Below are positions 15,171 to 22,788 of a DNA stretch of 30,064 nt, in pieces. Location: positions 1 to 30,064 of the forward strand of contig JBIKLY010000038.1 of the NCBI GenBank assembly GCA_044359525.1, read 5' to 3'. This stretch comes from CAJBIL01 sp044359525. Its GTDB lineage: Bacteria; Pseudomonadota; Gammaproteobacteria; Burkholderiales; Rhodocyclaceae. The stretch's first letter is position 1; each line of letters begins with the position of its first letter. A program made the position numbers and the translations under genes. Under the pieces are notes generated by a model that did no database searches, was not told the origin of the DNA, and was given only the letters and a program-made list of their open reading frames with translations.

Positions 15171-15956
15171 TCAAGGGCCGGTGACGACGAAGTATCCAAG
15201 CATCGACTGTAATCCATGTTCGAACAGCTGCAGTAAGGGTGTGCCGAGATACGACATGCTGATGATCAGTATCGCGAAGCCAAGCGCCAGCGTGACCGGG
15301 AAGCCGACCGCGAACAGGTTCAATTGTGGTGCGGCGCGGCTCAGGACGCCCAATGCGACGTTGGTTATCAGCAGTGCAACCAGGATGGGCAGCGCCAGCA
15401 GTAATCCGGACGAAAAAACAATGACGCCGGCATTCGCCAGGTTAAGCCATGTTCGACTGTCAAGCGCGTTGACGCTGACCGGGATGGTCGTGAAGCTATG
15501 GGTCAGTGTCGCGATCACCATCAGGTGGCCGTTGATCGCCATGAAAATAAGCAGGGAAAGCAGGCCGAGAAATTCGGACAGAACCGGCGTTTGTGCGGTG
15601 TTCTGAGGGTCGTAGAGGGTTGCAAAACCAAGGCCCATTTGCGTTGCAATGGTGTTTCCCGCCATGTCGATTGCACTGAATACGAGCCGCAGGGAAAACC
15701 CCATGGCGAAACCAATCAAAAGCTGTTGCGCGAGAATCCATAGGCCGATCCCCGATGCTGGATCGAGTGGCGCAATTTTGGGCAATGCGGGGGTGATGGC
15801 GATGGCAATCGCCAATCCGAGCATCAGCCGAACACGAGTGGTCAGGGCTGCATTGCTGAAAGGGGGCGCCACCGCCAACAAAGCAAGAATTCGTGCCAGC
15901 GGGAAGAAAAAAGCAACGATCCATGCATTGATTTCAGTCGAGGAGAGGCTGATCAC
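15171..15956 (-). CDS. fliR: Flagellar type III export gate protein FliR
   Basis: 261 residues from a GTG at 15956. This start is chosen over an in-frame TTG at 15968 because a GAGG site lies 5 bases before the GTG and the product then begins MISLSSTEINAW, as FliR proteins usually do. Several hydrophobic segments follow, for example IVAFFFPLARILALLAVAPP (about 14-33), GLWILAQQLLIGFAMGFSLR and FAVGFPVTLALGFAILIISM. Conserved FliR elements include the APPFSN stretch and GFPVTL. It forms, with FliP and FliQ, the export gate in the MS ring. It is the last gene of the fliF-R series, overlapping or abutting fliQ; flhB, which often follows, is not here. Confidence 0.94.
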   Translation of the reverse strand: MISLSSTEINAWIVAFFFPLARILALLAVAPPFSNAALTTRVRLMLGLAIAIAITPALPKIAPLDPASGIGLWILAQQLLIGFAMGFSLRLVFSAIDMAGNTIATQMGLGFATLYDPQNTAQTPVLSEFLGLLSLLIFMAINGHLMVIATLTHSFTTIPVSVNALDSRTWLNLANAGVIVFSSGLLLALPILVALLITNVALGVLSRAAPQLNLFAVGFPVTLALGFAILIISMSYLGTPLLQLFEHGLQSMLGYFVVTGP

Positions 15957-15964
15957 CGGGGGCC

Positions 15965-16234
15965 TCAACCAATCATCTGCGGGATGCTCTCGAATAGCCG
16001 CCGGATGTAGTCGACCATCATGTCCAGCATCCAGGGGCCGGCGACCAGCAGGGTAATGAACATCACCACCAGCTTGGGGATGAAAGACAGTGTCTGTTCA
16101 TTGATCTGGGTTGCGGCCTGAAAAATACTGATGATCAGGCCGGTGACGAGTGCCGCCAGCAGCGGCGGGCCGGAAAGAATCAGTGTCATCTGCAGGGCCT
16201 GCCGCCCGATTTCCATGACGTTTTCGGGCGTCAT
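15965..16234 (-). CDS. fliQ: Flagellar type III export gate protein FliQ
   Basis: 89 residues, the invariant FliQ size. It begins MTPENVMEIGRQALQMTLIL and has two membrane segments (LILSGPPLLAALVTGLIISI at about 17-36 and LVVMFITLLVAGPWMLDMMV at about 50-69) separated by FQAATQINEQTLSFIPK, a classic FliQ loop. It assembles with FliP and FliR into the helical export gate. The start overlaps the fliP stop by 4 bases. Confidence 0.97.
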   Translation of the reverse strand: MTPENVMEIGRQALQMTLILSGPPLLAALVTGLIISIFQAATQINEQTLSFIPKLVVMFITLLVAGPWMLDMMVDYIRRLFESIPQMIG

Positions 16235-16986
16235 GTTCCGAAACTCTGAACAAGTGAGCCAAGCAGCAGATGCCAGCCATCGACGAGCACAAACAGCATC
16301 AGTTTGAACGGTAGCGATACCATTACCGGCGACATCATCATCATACCCATCGACATCAGAACGCTGGCGACCACCATGTCAATAATCAGGAAGGGGATGA
16401 AGATGATAAAGCCGATCTGGAAGGCCGTTTTCAGTTCGCTGGTGACAAAAGCCGGAATCAAAACACGCATCGGAATATCGTCCGCCGTTTCAACTTTTGG
16501 CAGGTTGGCCATACGGGAAAACAGGCCGATGTCCGCTTCGCGTGTCTGCTTGAGCATGAATTGACGTAGCGGAACCGCGCCTCGATCGACCGCTTGCTGA
16601 AAGGTGATCCGGCTTTCCGAGAGTGGCAGGTAGGCATCAGCGTAGATCTTGTCCATCACCGGCGCCATGATAAAAAAAGTAAGGAATAGCGACAAGCCGA
16701 CCAGTACCTGGTTGGGCGGCGATGTCTGGGTTCCCAGTGCGTGCCGTAACAGCGACAGGACGATGATGATGCGGGTAAAGCTGGTCATCATCAAAAGCGC
16801 TGCCGGGAGGAAGGTTAGCGCGGTGAGCGTGATCAGCGTCTGGATTGATAGCGTATAGGTCTGGCTGCCGCCGGGGCCTGGCGTGCTGCTCAGCGCGGGC
16901 ATGCCACCGGCCGCTTGTGCCCAGGCCAGCAGCGGGGTAAGAAGTAGTGCCAAGCCGCACCAGCCGGTCAGCTTAGCTGCTTTCAT
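16231..16986 (-). CDS. fliP: Flagellar type III export gate protein FliP
   Basis: 251 residues, the common length, with an N-terminal signal-like segment (GLALLLTPLLAWAQA). The main body has LTFLPAALLMMTSFTRIIIV, then LSLLRHALGTQTSPPNQVLV, signature sequences of FliP, followed by LFLTFFIMAPVMDKIY. The C-terminal membrane part includes FVTSELKTAFQIGFIIFIPF and MGMMMMSPVMVSLPFKLMLF. FliP forms the core pentamer of the export gate. It overlaps fliO by 14 bases and fliQ by 4, consistent with tight coupling. Confidence 0.98.
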   Translation of the reverse strand: MKAAKLTGWCGLALLLTPLLAWAQAAGGMPALSSTPGPGGSQTYTLSIQTLITLTALTFLPAALLMMTSFTRIIIVLSLLRHALGTQTSPPNQVLVGLSLFLTFFIMAPVMDKIYADAYLPLSESRITFQQAVDRGAVPLRQFMLKQTREADIGLFSRMANLPKVETADDIPMRVLIPAFVTSELKTAFQIGFIIFIPFLIIDMVVASVLMSMGMMMMSPVMVSLPFKLMLFVLVDGWHLLLGSLVQSFGT

Positions 16987-17422
16987 TTTTGCGCTCGATC
17001 ATCTGTTTCAGCCATTGCCCAAAGGGCTTCTCCTCGTGCGAGGATGCTGCGATCTCGCCTTTGGGCATTGTATGCAAGGTGCGTATCTGCCCGGGGCCGA
17101 TGCCTACTACCAGCCAGACTTCGCCAACTTCGAGCAGAACGATGCGCTCCCGGGTGCTGATCATCAGCCCGCCCACCACCCGCAAAGGGCCGGTGCCACC
17201 AAAGCCACGGCCTGAAGCGAATTTGCGCAGCAGGAATGCAGCCAGAAAAAGCAGCCCGAACACAATGAGCAAGCCGAAACCGGTCTGCAGCATCATGCCG
17301 GCTGACAGGCCAGGTGTGATGGGTGTGGTTGTCTCAGCCAGCACTGCTAGCGGCAATAGAGCCAGTACCGTCAGCAAGGCACGGTAGTTGTGGGGTGTGC
17401 TCAAACGGAGGGGGGAAATCAA
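16973..17422 (-). CDS. fliO: Flagellar export gate assembly protein FliO
   Basis: 149 residues if it starts at the TTG at 17422; no ATG occurs before residue 42 and a stop lies 12 bases upstream of the TTG. The N terminus (YRALLTVLALLPLAVLA) is signal-like, and the single main membrane segment is TGFGLLIVFGLLFLAAFLLR (about 47-66). The cytoplasmic part has GPLRVVGGLMISTRERIVLL and VGEVWLVVGIGPGQIRTLH, the FliO domain. FliO helps FliP to assemble. No Shine-Dalgarno sequence is obvious, so the exact start is uncertain; other TTG codons just downstream remain possible. Confidence 0.85.
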   Translation of the reverse strand: MISPLRLSTPHNYRALLTVLALLPLAVLAETTTPITPGLSAGMMLQTGFGLLIVFGLLFLAAFLLRKFASGRGFGGTGPLRVVGGLMISTRERIVLLEVGEVWLVVGIGPGQIRTLHTMPKGEIAASSHEEKPFGQWLKQMIERKNESS

Positions 17423-17552
17423 GATAATCAGTCAGTAGGGCAGGACAGACGCTTATCTTAAAGCAAGCGCGATGAAGGGGGAACTTGATCTGCGCTTTTT
17501 GCCGACAAGGGGCGTCGTGCGTACCCCTTTGCTGCCAGAGCGCCGGGGCCGT

Positions 17553-17972
17553 TCAGCGACCGATTTTTCTCATGCGCTCGGATGGGGTGATGATGTCGGT
17601 GAGGCGGATGCCGAACTTGTCATTCACAACGACCACCTCCCCCTGTGCGATCAATGTGCCGTTAACCAGGACGTCCATCGGCTCGCCGGCCATTGCGTCC
17701 AGTTCGACGACTGAGCCGTGCGCAAGTTGCAGGAGGTTTTTGATGGTGATCTTGGTGCGCCCCAGTTCGACCGATATCTGAACAGGAATGTCCAGAATCA
17801 TGTCCAGTTCGCCCAGCATCGACGCCTTGCCACCGCTTTCACTGAATGCCGGGAATATCTGTGCCGGCTGTGCCGCCGCTGGCGCGGCTTCGGAAATTGC
17901 CTGTTCGGCCATGGCGGCCGCCCAGTCGTCTTCGGCAATGGCCTCTTCAGGGTTTGTGGTTTCGTCAGACAT
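17553..17972 (-). CDS. fliN: Flagellar motor switch protein FliN
   Basis: 139 residues, normal for FliN. The N-terminal 55 residues are acidic and Ala-rich (TTNPEEAIAEDDWAAAMAEQ) and the C-terminal SpoA domain is complete: LGELDMILDIPVQISVELGR, then TKITIKNLLQLAHGSVVELD and PMDVLVNGTLIAQGEVVVVN, ending FGIRLTDIITPSERMRKIGR. It forms the bottom of the C ring with FliM and binds FliH. The start overlaps the fliM stop by 8 bases, with a GGGAG site in fliM. A 130-base gap, larger than elsewhere in this operon, separates it from fliO. Confidence 0.97.
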   Translation of the reverse strand: MSDETTNPEEAIAEDDWAAAMAEQAISEAAPAAAQPAQIFPAFSESGGKASMLGELDMILDIPVQISVELGRTKITIKNLLQLAHGSVVELDAMAGEPMDVLVNGTLIAQGEVVVVNDKFGIRLTDIITPSERMRKIGR

Positions 17973-18969
17973 TGTTTTCTCCCAAAGCCGGTTCCTGGCT
18001 TTCTGATGCGATGAAGCGTTCGATTTTCAGTGCGTATTGGCCGCCTTGCTGTCCGTAGCGGCATTCCATCAGGGGTACGTCGTCGACGTGGGCGACGATC
18101 TGATCCGGGATGCTGATCGGGATGATATCTCCCGCCTGCATTTTCAGGATCTGGCCAAGTGTCACCGTCGTGGTGGCCAGTCTGGCGGTAATTTCTACGT
18201 CGGCATCCTTCAACTGCTTGCGTAGCATGACGATCCAGCGCTTGTCGCTGGACAGCTGGTCGCTCTGCATTGAGCTGTAAAGCAGTTCGCGAATGGGCTC
18301 GATCATCGAGTAGGGGAAGCAGATGTGCATCTCCGCCGAGGAGCCCCCGAACTCCAGCGAGAACGTCGTTGAAATGACGATTTCGGATGGCGTCGCGATA
18401 TTGGCAAACTGCGAGTTCATCTCGGAACGGATGTACTCGAAGGTTAAATCGTAGACCGGTTTCCACGAGCGGGAATATTCCGCGAACACCACGCTCAGCA
18501 ACCCCTGGATGATGCGTTGTTCGGTTGCTGTGAAGTCGCGGCCTTCGACCCGGGTGTGAAAGCGCCCGTCGCCGCCGAACATATTGTCGACCACCAGAAA
18601 GACCAGGTTGGGGTCGAAAACGAACAAACCTGTGCCGCGTAGCGGCTTTGCAGCAACCAGGTTGAGGTTGGTGGGCACCACCAGATTCCGGATGAATTCG
18701 CTGTATTTCTGCACCCGGATCGGACCGACGGAGATCTCGGTTGTACGGTGCATGTAGTTGAACAGACCGATACGCAGATAGCGGGCAAAACGTTCGTTGA
18801 TCAACTCCAGCGTCGGCATTCGTCCGCGGACGATGCGTTCCTGCGTGCCCAGATTGTACGAGCGGGCACCCTCGCCGCTCTCGGCTTCCTCTTCGGGCTC
18901 GTCGGATTCGCCGGTGACGCCCTTGAGCAGGGCATCAACCTCATCCTGGGAGAGAAAGTCGGCAGTCAT
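17965..18969 (-). CDS. fliM: Flagellar motor switch protein FliM
   Basis: 334 residues from the ATG at 18969, 7 bases after fliL; an in-frame start 90 bases further upstream lies in fliL and is rejected. The N terminus has the CheY-P binding peptide FLSQDEVDALLKGV. An acidic linker is followed by the middle domain (GTQERIVRGRMPTLELINER, FARYLRIGLFNY) and the C-terminal SpoA domain (DADVEITARLATTTVTLGQI). It builds the C ring, couples CheY-P binding to rotational switching and contacts FliG and FliN. Confidence 0.97.
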   Translation of the reverse strand: MTADFLSQDEVDALLKGVTGESDEPEEEAESGEGARSYNLGTQERIVRGRMPTLELINERFARYLRIGLFNYMHRTTEISVGPIRVQKYSEFIRNLVVPTNLNLVAAKPLRGTGLFVFDPNLVFLVVDNMFGGDGRFHTRVEGRDFTATEQRIIQGLLSVVFAEYSRSWKPVYDLTFEYIRSEMNSQFANIATPSEIVISTTFSLEFGGSSAEMHICFPYSMIEPIRELLYSSMQSDQLSSDKRWIVMLRKQLKDADVEITARLATTTVTLGQILKMQAGDIIPISIPDQIVAHVDDVPLMECRYGQQGGQYALKIERFIASESQEPALGENNV

Positions 18970-18976
18970 TGTCCGC

Positions 18977-19525
18977 TTATTGGATGATGAAGGAAGTGAA
19001 CAGGACTTCCTTGACAGCGTCCTGGGCCGGTTTGCCCTTGACTGCAGGGATTTCGACAATTTCGTTCATCTGGTCGCGGATTTCTTCGGCAAGTTTTTCT
19101 TTGCCCTCCTTGGTAATCAATTCGGATGCCTTTTTCGTCGACAACAGCAGCGTAATGTTGTTGCGCAGCTTTGGCGTATAGGCTTTCAGACGATCTCCCA
19201 CCGTCAGGTCCGCGACTTCCACGGAAATCACGAGCTGCAGAAACTGGTCCCCCGTCTCTGCAACCAGATTGACCGTGAACGGATCGAGTGCAACATAGGC
19301 CGGCGGCGCTTCCTTCTCGCCTTTTTTCTTTTTGCCTGATTTCTCCGTGGCGGCCTCCTCTTCGTCCGCGTGTTCAGCGCCCTTGCTCATCATCAAATAC
19401 GCTGCCGCACCGCCGCCACCCAGAACAAGAACCAGGACGGCGATGATGATAATCAGCATTTTCTTGCTCTTTTTGGGGGGTGCAGCTTCGCCGGTATCCC
19501 CTGCCGGCTTTGCGTCTTTGGACAT
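18977..19525 (-). CDS. fliL: Flagellar basal body-associated protein FliL
   Basis: 182 residues with an AGGAG site ahead of the ATG. A Lys-rich start (PPKKSKK) leads to one membrane helix (MLIIIIAVLVLVLGGGGAAA at about 23-42), a highly charged Glu/Lys-rich linker (about 55-72: DEEEAATEKSGKKKKGEKEA), then the periplasmic FliL domain with YVALDPFTVNLVAETGDQFL, LQLVISVEVADLTVGDRLKA and the C-terminal EVLFTSFIIQ. FliL surrounds and stabilises stators. It lies 69 bases after fliK and directly ahead of fliM. Confidence 0.95.
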   Translation of the reverse strand: MSKDAKPAGDTGEAAPPKKSKKMLIIIIAVLVLVLGGGGAAAYLMMSKGAEHADEEEAATEKSGKKKKGEKEAPPAYVALDPFTVNLVAETGDQFLQLVISVEVADLTVGDRLKAYTPKLRNNITLLLSTKKASELITKEGKEKLAEEIRDQMNEIVEIPAVKGKPAQDAVKEVLFTSFIIQ

Positions 19526-19594
19526 TCGGTATTTCTCCTGTTGTTCTTTTGGCGACGGGTGCCATTATTACACCCGTGTGCTCCTGTTCGTTGC

Positions 19595-20629
19595 TCAGGC
19601 GAAGGTGTCGACCAGACTGCTACCACGCTGGACGCTACTCACCTGACTGTGCCCGGAATCCTTGCCAAGTATAGCCGCATCGGTGATCCAGCGGGGTGTG
19701 CCGGCGCGCGCTTCGGGGTTGCCGGACTCCTGTTGCGATGATCGTGTGCCGACGTTCGCCTGGCCAAGTTCAATGCCGACTCCGGCCAGCATCTCGCGCA
19801 GTCGCGGCAGTGCGGTTTCAATCGCTTCACGAACCTCGGCATTGGGCGAGATAAAGTAGGCGCTGGCGGTGTCCTTGTTAATGTTCAGAGATATTTCTAT
19901 CGGCCCCATTTGTGGCGGATTGAGGGTCAACTGGGCAAATTTTTGATCGTTGGCCGTCAACCAGACGACTTTTTGGGAAAAGTCAGCAGACCACGCCGGA
20001 TCACGCACGGGGGTGTCTACACGGAGTGGCGGACTGGTAGTGAGCGCCGTGTTGCCCGGCTGGTTAGCAGTAAGCGAGGCGCTGACGGGGGTTTGCGGTG
20101 CGCTGCTGTCATTCGGGAGGCTCTTTATGGCAAGGGCGTCGGGCTTTGTTGCCGCAAAACCTTCGACGGCAAATTTTGCCGCCTTGTCGCCGGTCTCAAG
20201 CTGAGCCGGCAGGGCGGTTTTGACGAGGGGGTCATTTATCAGCGAAGCTTCCAGTTGTCCGCTATCGGAATTCGCAGTGACGCCGATCGGCAAAGCGGCG
20301 GATGTCCTCTTATCTTTGCCGACAGGCAGGGTGTCCGTGTCCGTTGGCAGTTGGCTATTCAGTGCCGGCGTTGTCGGCGCCATGCCGAGCGCAGCCAGCA
20401 GCATGGCGGCATCCTGCGGGTTGATGGTAGCGTCGGGAAGGCCTTGAGCGGCCGGCGTGGGCAGGTCGGCAGTGATGCCTTCTTGCAGGCTTGCTTCTGT
20501 AACCAGCTGGCCGAGTAACAGGCTGGCAAAGTCGGCGCCGGCGACAGGTGTCTCCGCTGTGCCAGCACTGTCGGTGTTGCTACCCTGACTGGGTGGTTTT
20601 GCCTGGATAGGGGCAATGGCAACGGTCAT
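19595..20629 (-). CDS. fliK: Flagellar hook-length control protein FliK
   Basis: 344 residues. Two adjacent ATG codons occur (20632 and 20629); the second is preferred because an AAGGA site lies 6 bases before it. The N-terminal 210 residues are low-complexity, rich in Ala, Pro, Thr and Ser, as expected of the exported ruler part. The C-terminal Flg_hook domain (about 212-305) has FAQLTLNPPQMGPIEISLNI, then VREAIETALPRLREMLAGVG and IELGQANVG. FliK measures hook length and switches FlhB specificity from hook to filament export. A near-consensus sigma-54 promoter in the gap after fliJ (20666-20680) suggests that fliK starts its own transcript through fliR. Confidence 0.93.
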   Translation of the reverse strand: MTVAIAPIQAKPPSQGSNTDSAGTAETPVAGADFASLLLGQLVTEASLQEGITADLPTPAAQGLPDATINPQDAAMLLAALGMAPTTPALNSQLPTDTDTLPVGKDKRTSAALPIGVTANSDSGQLEASLINDPLVKTALPAQLETGDKAAKFAVEGFAATKPDALAIKSLPNDSSAPQTPVSASLTANQPGNTALTTSPPLRVDTPVRDPAWSADFSQKVVWLTANDQKFAQLTLNPPQMGPIEISLNINKDTASAYFISPNAEVREAIETALPRLREMLAGVGIELGQANVGTRSSQQESGNPEARAGTPRWITDAAILGKDSGHSQVSSVQRGSSLVDTFA

Positions 20630-20664
20630 CATCAGTCCTTGAAGGCAAGTGTTGCCAACCATTC

Positions 20665-20680
20665 AGCAAACATCGTGCCA
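20665..20680 (-). promoter_or_regulatory. Sigma-54 promoter of fliK and downstream genes
   Basis: On the minus strand TGGCACGATGTTTGC (20680-20666) matches TGGCAC, five bases, TTGC; GG (20679-20678) and GC (20667-20666) are 10 bases apart. The expected start is near 20654, giving a leader of about 25 bases with the AAGGA site before fliK. It lies in the short gap after the fliJ stop (20695), not in coding sequence. It would allow fliKLMNOPQR to be transcribed apart from fliFGHIJ. Confidence 0.83.
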
Positions 20681-20694
20681 ATACCGTCAATGAA

Positions 20695-21132
20695 TCAATC
20701 CTTGCCAGTCTTTCTGCGGGAAGCAAACTCATCCTGTATTTTTTGTTCACGTTTGACTTCCAGCTTGAGCTCATTTGTTTCGTGACGTTGGGATAGTGTA
20801 TCGAAAGCCTTCAATTTGACACGTTGTTGCTGCCAGTGTGCCTGTCCGGCCTTGGTGTTTTGCTCCTGTTGGCTAACCGTCTGGCCTTGTGAAGCAATGG
20901 CTTCATCGAGCCGGTTCAGGAATTCCTGATAATTGTGCCATTCGCGTTGAGAAATCCCGTTTTCGGCCGCCTGACGGAAGCGGCAGGCGTACTCGTCACG
21001 ATATTGCTGCAGCATTTCAAATTTGCTTCGTGCATTATTTTCGCTGGCAATCAGATTGGCGAGTCGACGCGTCGCATCGTCGGTGCGCGTTTGCATCAAA
21101 TCAAGGACAGATTGGAGAGAGAAAGGCTTCAT
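20695..21132 (-). CDS. fliJ: Flagellar export protein FliJ
   Basis: 145 residues, the family length, starting MKPFSLQSVLDLMQTRTDDA. Almost the entire chain is predicted as a long antiparallel coiled coil with heptad-rich stretches (ASENNARSKFEMLQQYRDEY, then YQEFLNRLDEAIASQGQTVS and KLEVKREQKIQDEFASRR). FliJ is the central stalk that couples FliI to the export gate protein FlhA and recycles chaperones. It is separated from fliI by 224 bases that contain inverted-repeat element C, an unusually wide space for this pair. Confidence 0.93.
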   Translation of the reverse strand: MKPFSLQSVLDLMQTRTDDATRRLANLIASENNARSKFEMLQQYRDEYACRFRQAAENGISQREWHNYQEFLNRLDEAIASQGQTVSQQEQNTKAGQAHWQQQRVKLKAFDTLSQRHETNELKLEVKREQKIQDEFASRRKTGKD

Positions 21133-21224
21133 GATCGCACCGGAACTTGTAGGCTCATTCTAGCAGCCGGCCAACGAAGACGAACGCAGGTTCATGAAGC
21201 GCGCAGGGTAATCGCATTTGACTT

Positions 21225-21335
21225 AAAACCTACCGCACAGAGGCGCAGAGGAAACGCGGAGAAAAGCGAAATACAGGTAAGAATTTGACTTTCTCTGTGT
21301 CATCTCTGCGTCTCTGCGCCTCTGCGGTGGGGTTC
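21225..21335. repeat. Long inverted-repeat element C with CGCAGAG heptamer units inside the fliI-fliJ gap
   Basis: The left arm 21232-21250 (ACCGC, a 2-base bulge, then AGAGGCGCAGAG) pairs with 21312-21328 (CTCTGCGCCTCT then GCGGT). Purine-rich units start at 21236, 21244 and 21255; the mirrored CTCTGYG units start at 21293, 21304, 21312 and 21320, so the right arm again has one more unit. AACC/GGGGTT-like flanks extend the pairing weakly. It begins about 28 bases downstream of the fliI stop and lies within an operon. The rest of the 224-base gap (21133-21224, 21336-21356) shows nothing recognisable. Confidence 0.75.
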
Positions 21336-21356
21336 GGTGTTGCCCTGGTGCGGCAC

Positions 21357-22775
21357 TCAGGGGGTGGCGCCGAAGAGCGAATGCAGTTGGTTAACGCTGT
21401 TGTCGAAATCGGCGCGCTGGTCGAGGTTCTGCTGCAAAAAATGTTCGAGTTGCGGGTATAGCTTGATCGCCTGATCAAGCAGGACGTCGCTTCCCGCGAC
21501 ATAGGCGCCGACGCTGATCAGGTCGCGCGAACGCTGGTACCTTGAATAAAGCTGCTTGAAGCGACGGATCTGGTCAAGATGGCCGGGTTTGATCAGATTG
21601 ACCATGGCCCGCGAAATTGATTGTTCAATATCGATGGCCGGGTAGTGTCCGGCATCAGCGAGCAGGCGTGAAAGCACGATGTGGCCATCAAGAATGGCCC
21701 GTGCCGCATCGGCAATCGGATCCTGCTGGTCGTCGCCTTCAACCAGGACGGTGTAGAACGCCGTAATCGAGCCGCCGCCCTCTGCCCCGTTGCCGGCGCG
21801 TTCAACGAGTTGTGGCAGGCGCGCGAAGACGGATGGGGGATAACCGCGGGTCACCGGCGGCTCGCCGATGGCCAGGGCAATTTCGCGTTGGGCCATCGCG
21901 TAACGGGTCAGCGAATCCATGATCAGCAGTACATGCCTGCCCTGTTCGCGGAAGTGCTCGGCAATCGATGTCGCGTAGGCGGCACCTTGCAGGCGCATCA
22001 ACGGGCTGACGTCGGCCGGTGCGGCAACGACCACCGAGCGACGCAGGCCTTCTTCACCGAGGATTTGCTCGATGAATTCCTTGACCTCACGACCGCGTTC
22101 GCCGATCAGCCCGACGACGATGACTTCGGCTTCGGTGTAGCGCGCCATCATGCCGAGCAGCACGCTCTTGCCAACGCCGGAACCGGCAAAAAGGCCCATG
22201 CGCTGTCCGCGACCGACGGTGAGCAAGGCATTGATGGCGCGGATGCCGACGTCGAGCGATTGCGTGATCGGTGCGCGCGACATCGGATTGACTGGACGGC
22301 TCTGCAAGGGGCGCTGGGTCGTGCTGCCAAGCGGGCCAAGCTGATCGAGGGGGCGTCCCGCGCCATCGAGAATCCGGCCGAGCAGGGCGTCACCAACCGG
22401 CAGCAGCTTGCCGCGATCAATGGCGCGGCGACGTGCGGCGCGCGGTTGCACGACTTGCGGCGCTGCTGTTGGTGCTTCGAGCGCTACTATCTTTGCGCCG
22501 GGGGAAAGACCGTAAACGTCCTCGGAAGGCATCAGGAACAGCCGTTCACCATTGAAGCCGACAACTTCTGCCTCGATTGGCGAGCCGCCAATCGGCACGA
22601 TTTGGCAAGCGCTACCGAGTGGTAACTTGAGCCCGGAAGCCTCCATGACGAGGCCGTTGATGCGTGTCAGATGACCGCTGGAGAGCAGCGGGCTGGCCTG
22701 GCTGGCCGCATCTTCACAGTTGCCGAGAAAATCGCGCCAGCGTGCGATGTGCCCGGATGGTTCCATGTCGCTCAT
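21357..22775 (-). CDS. fliI: Flagellum-specific ATP synthase FliI (export ATPase)
   Basis: 472 residues from the ATG at 22775 (MSDMEPSGHIARWRDFLGNC), which falls 13 bases after fliH; longer in-frame starts would overlap fliH. The F1-beta-like ATPase core is intact: Walker A GSGVGKS at 198-204, VGLIGERGREVKEFIEQILG, Walker B region HVLLIMDSLTRYAMAQREIA and the GEPPVTRGYPPSVFARLPQL stretch typical of FliI/type III ATPases. FliI hexamers, with FliH and FliJ, energise unfolding and delivery of export substrates. The ribosome site is weak. Translation may depend on coupling to fliH. Confidence 0.97.
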   Translation of the reverse strand: MSDMEPSGHIARWRDFLGNCEDAASQASPLLSSGHLTRINGLVMEASGLKLPLGSACQIVPIGGSPIEAEVVGFNGERLFLMPSEDVYGLSPGAKIVALEAPTAAPQVVQPRAARRRAIDRGKLLPVGDALLGRILDGAGRPLDQLGPLGSTTQRPLQSRPVNPMSRAPITQSLDVGIRAINALLTVGRGQRMGLFAGSGVGKSVLLGMMARYTEAEVIVVGLIGERGREVKEFIEQILGEEGLRRSVVVAAPADVSPLMRLQGAAYATSIAEHFREQGRHVLLIMDSLTRYAMAQREIALAIGEPPVTRGYPPSVFARLPQLVERAGNGAEGGGSITAFYTVLVEGDDQQDPIADAARAILDGHIVLSRLLADAGHYPAIDIEQSISRAMVNLIKPGHLDQIRRFKQLYSRYQRSRDLISVGAYVAGSDVLLDQAIKLYPQLEHFLQQNLDQRADFDNSVNQLHSLFGATP

Positions 22776-22788
22776 GGCGCGAGTTTTT

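Noticed and set aside
17540..17560. A sigma-54 site for fliO near the fliN stop
   Set aside because: GG and GC are 10 bases apart but the rest of both boxes (CGGTCG and CGGC) do not match.
19555..19577. A terminator between fliK and fliL (ACGGGTG/CACCCGT)
   Set aside because: Seven-pair stem without a T-run on the transcribed strand, in the middle of an operon; likely chance or weak structure.
21681..22625. A 314-codon plus-strand open frame opposite fliI
   Set aside because: Shadow of the conserved ATPase gene; composition is repetitive Arg/Gly/Ala without any recognisable domain.
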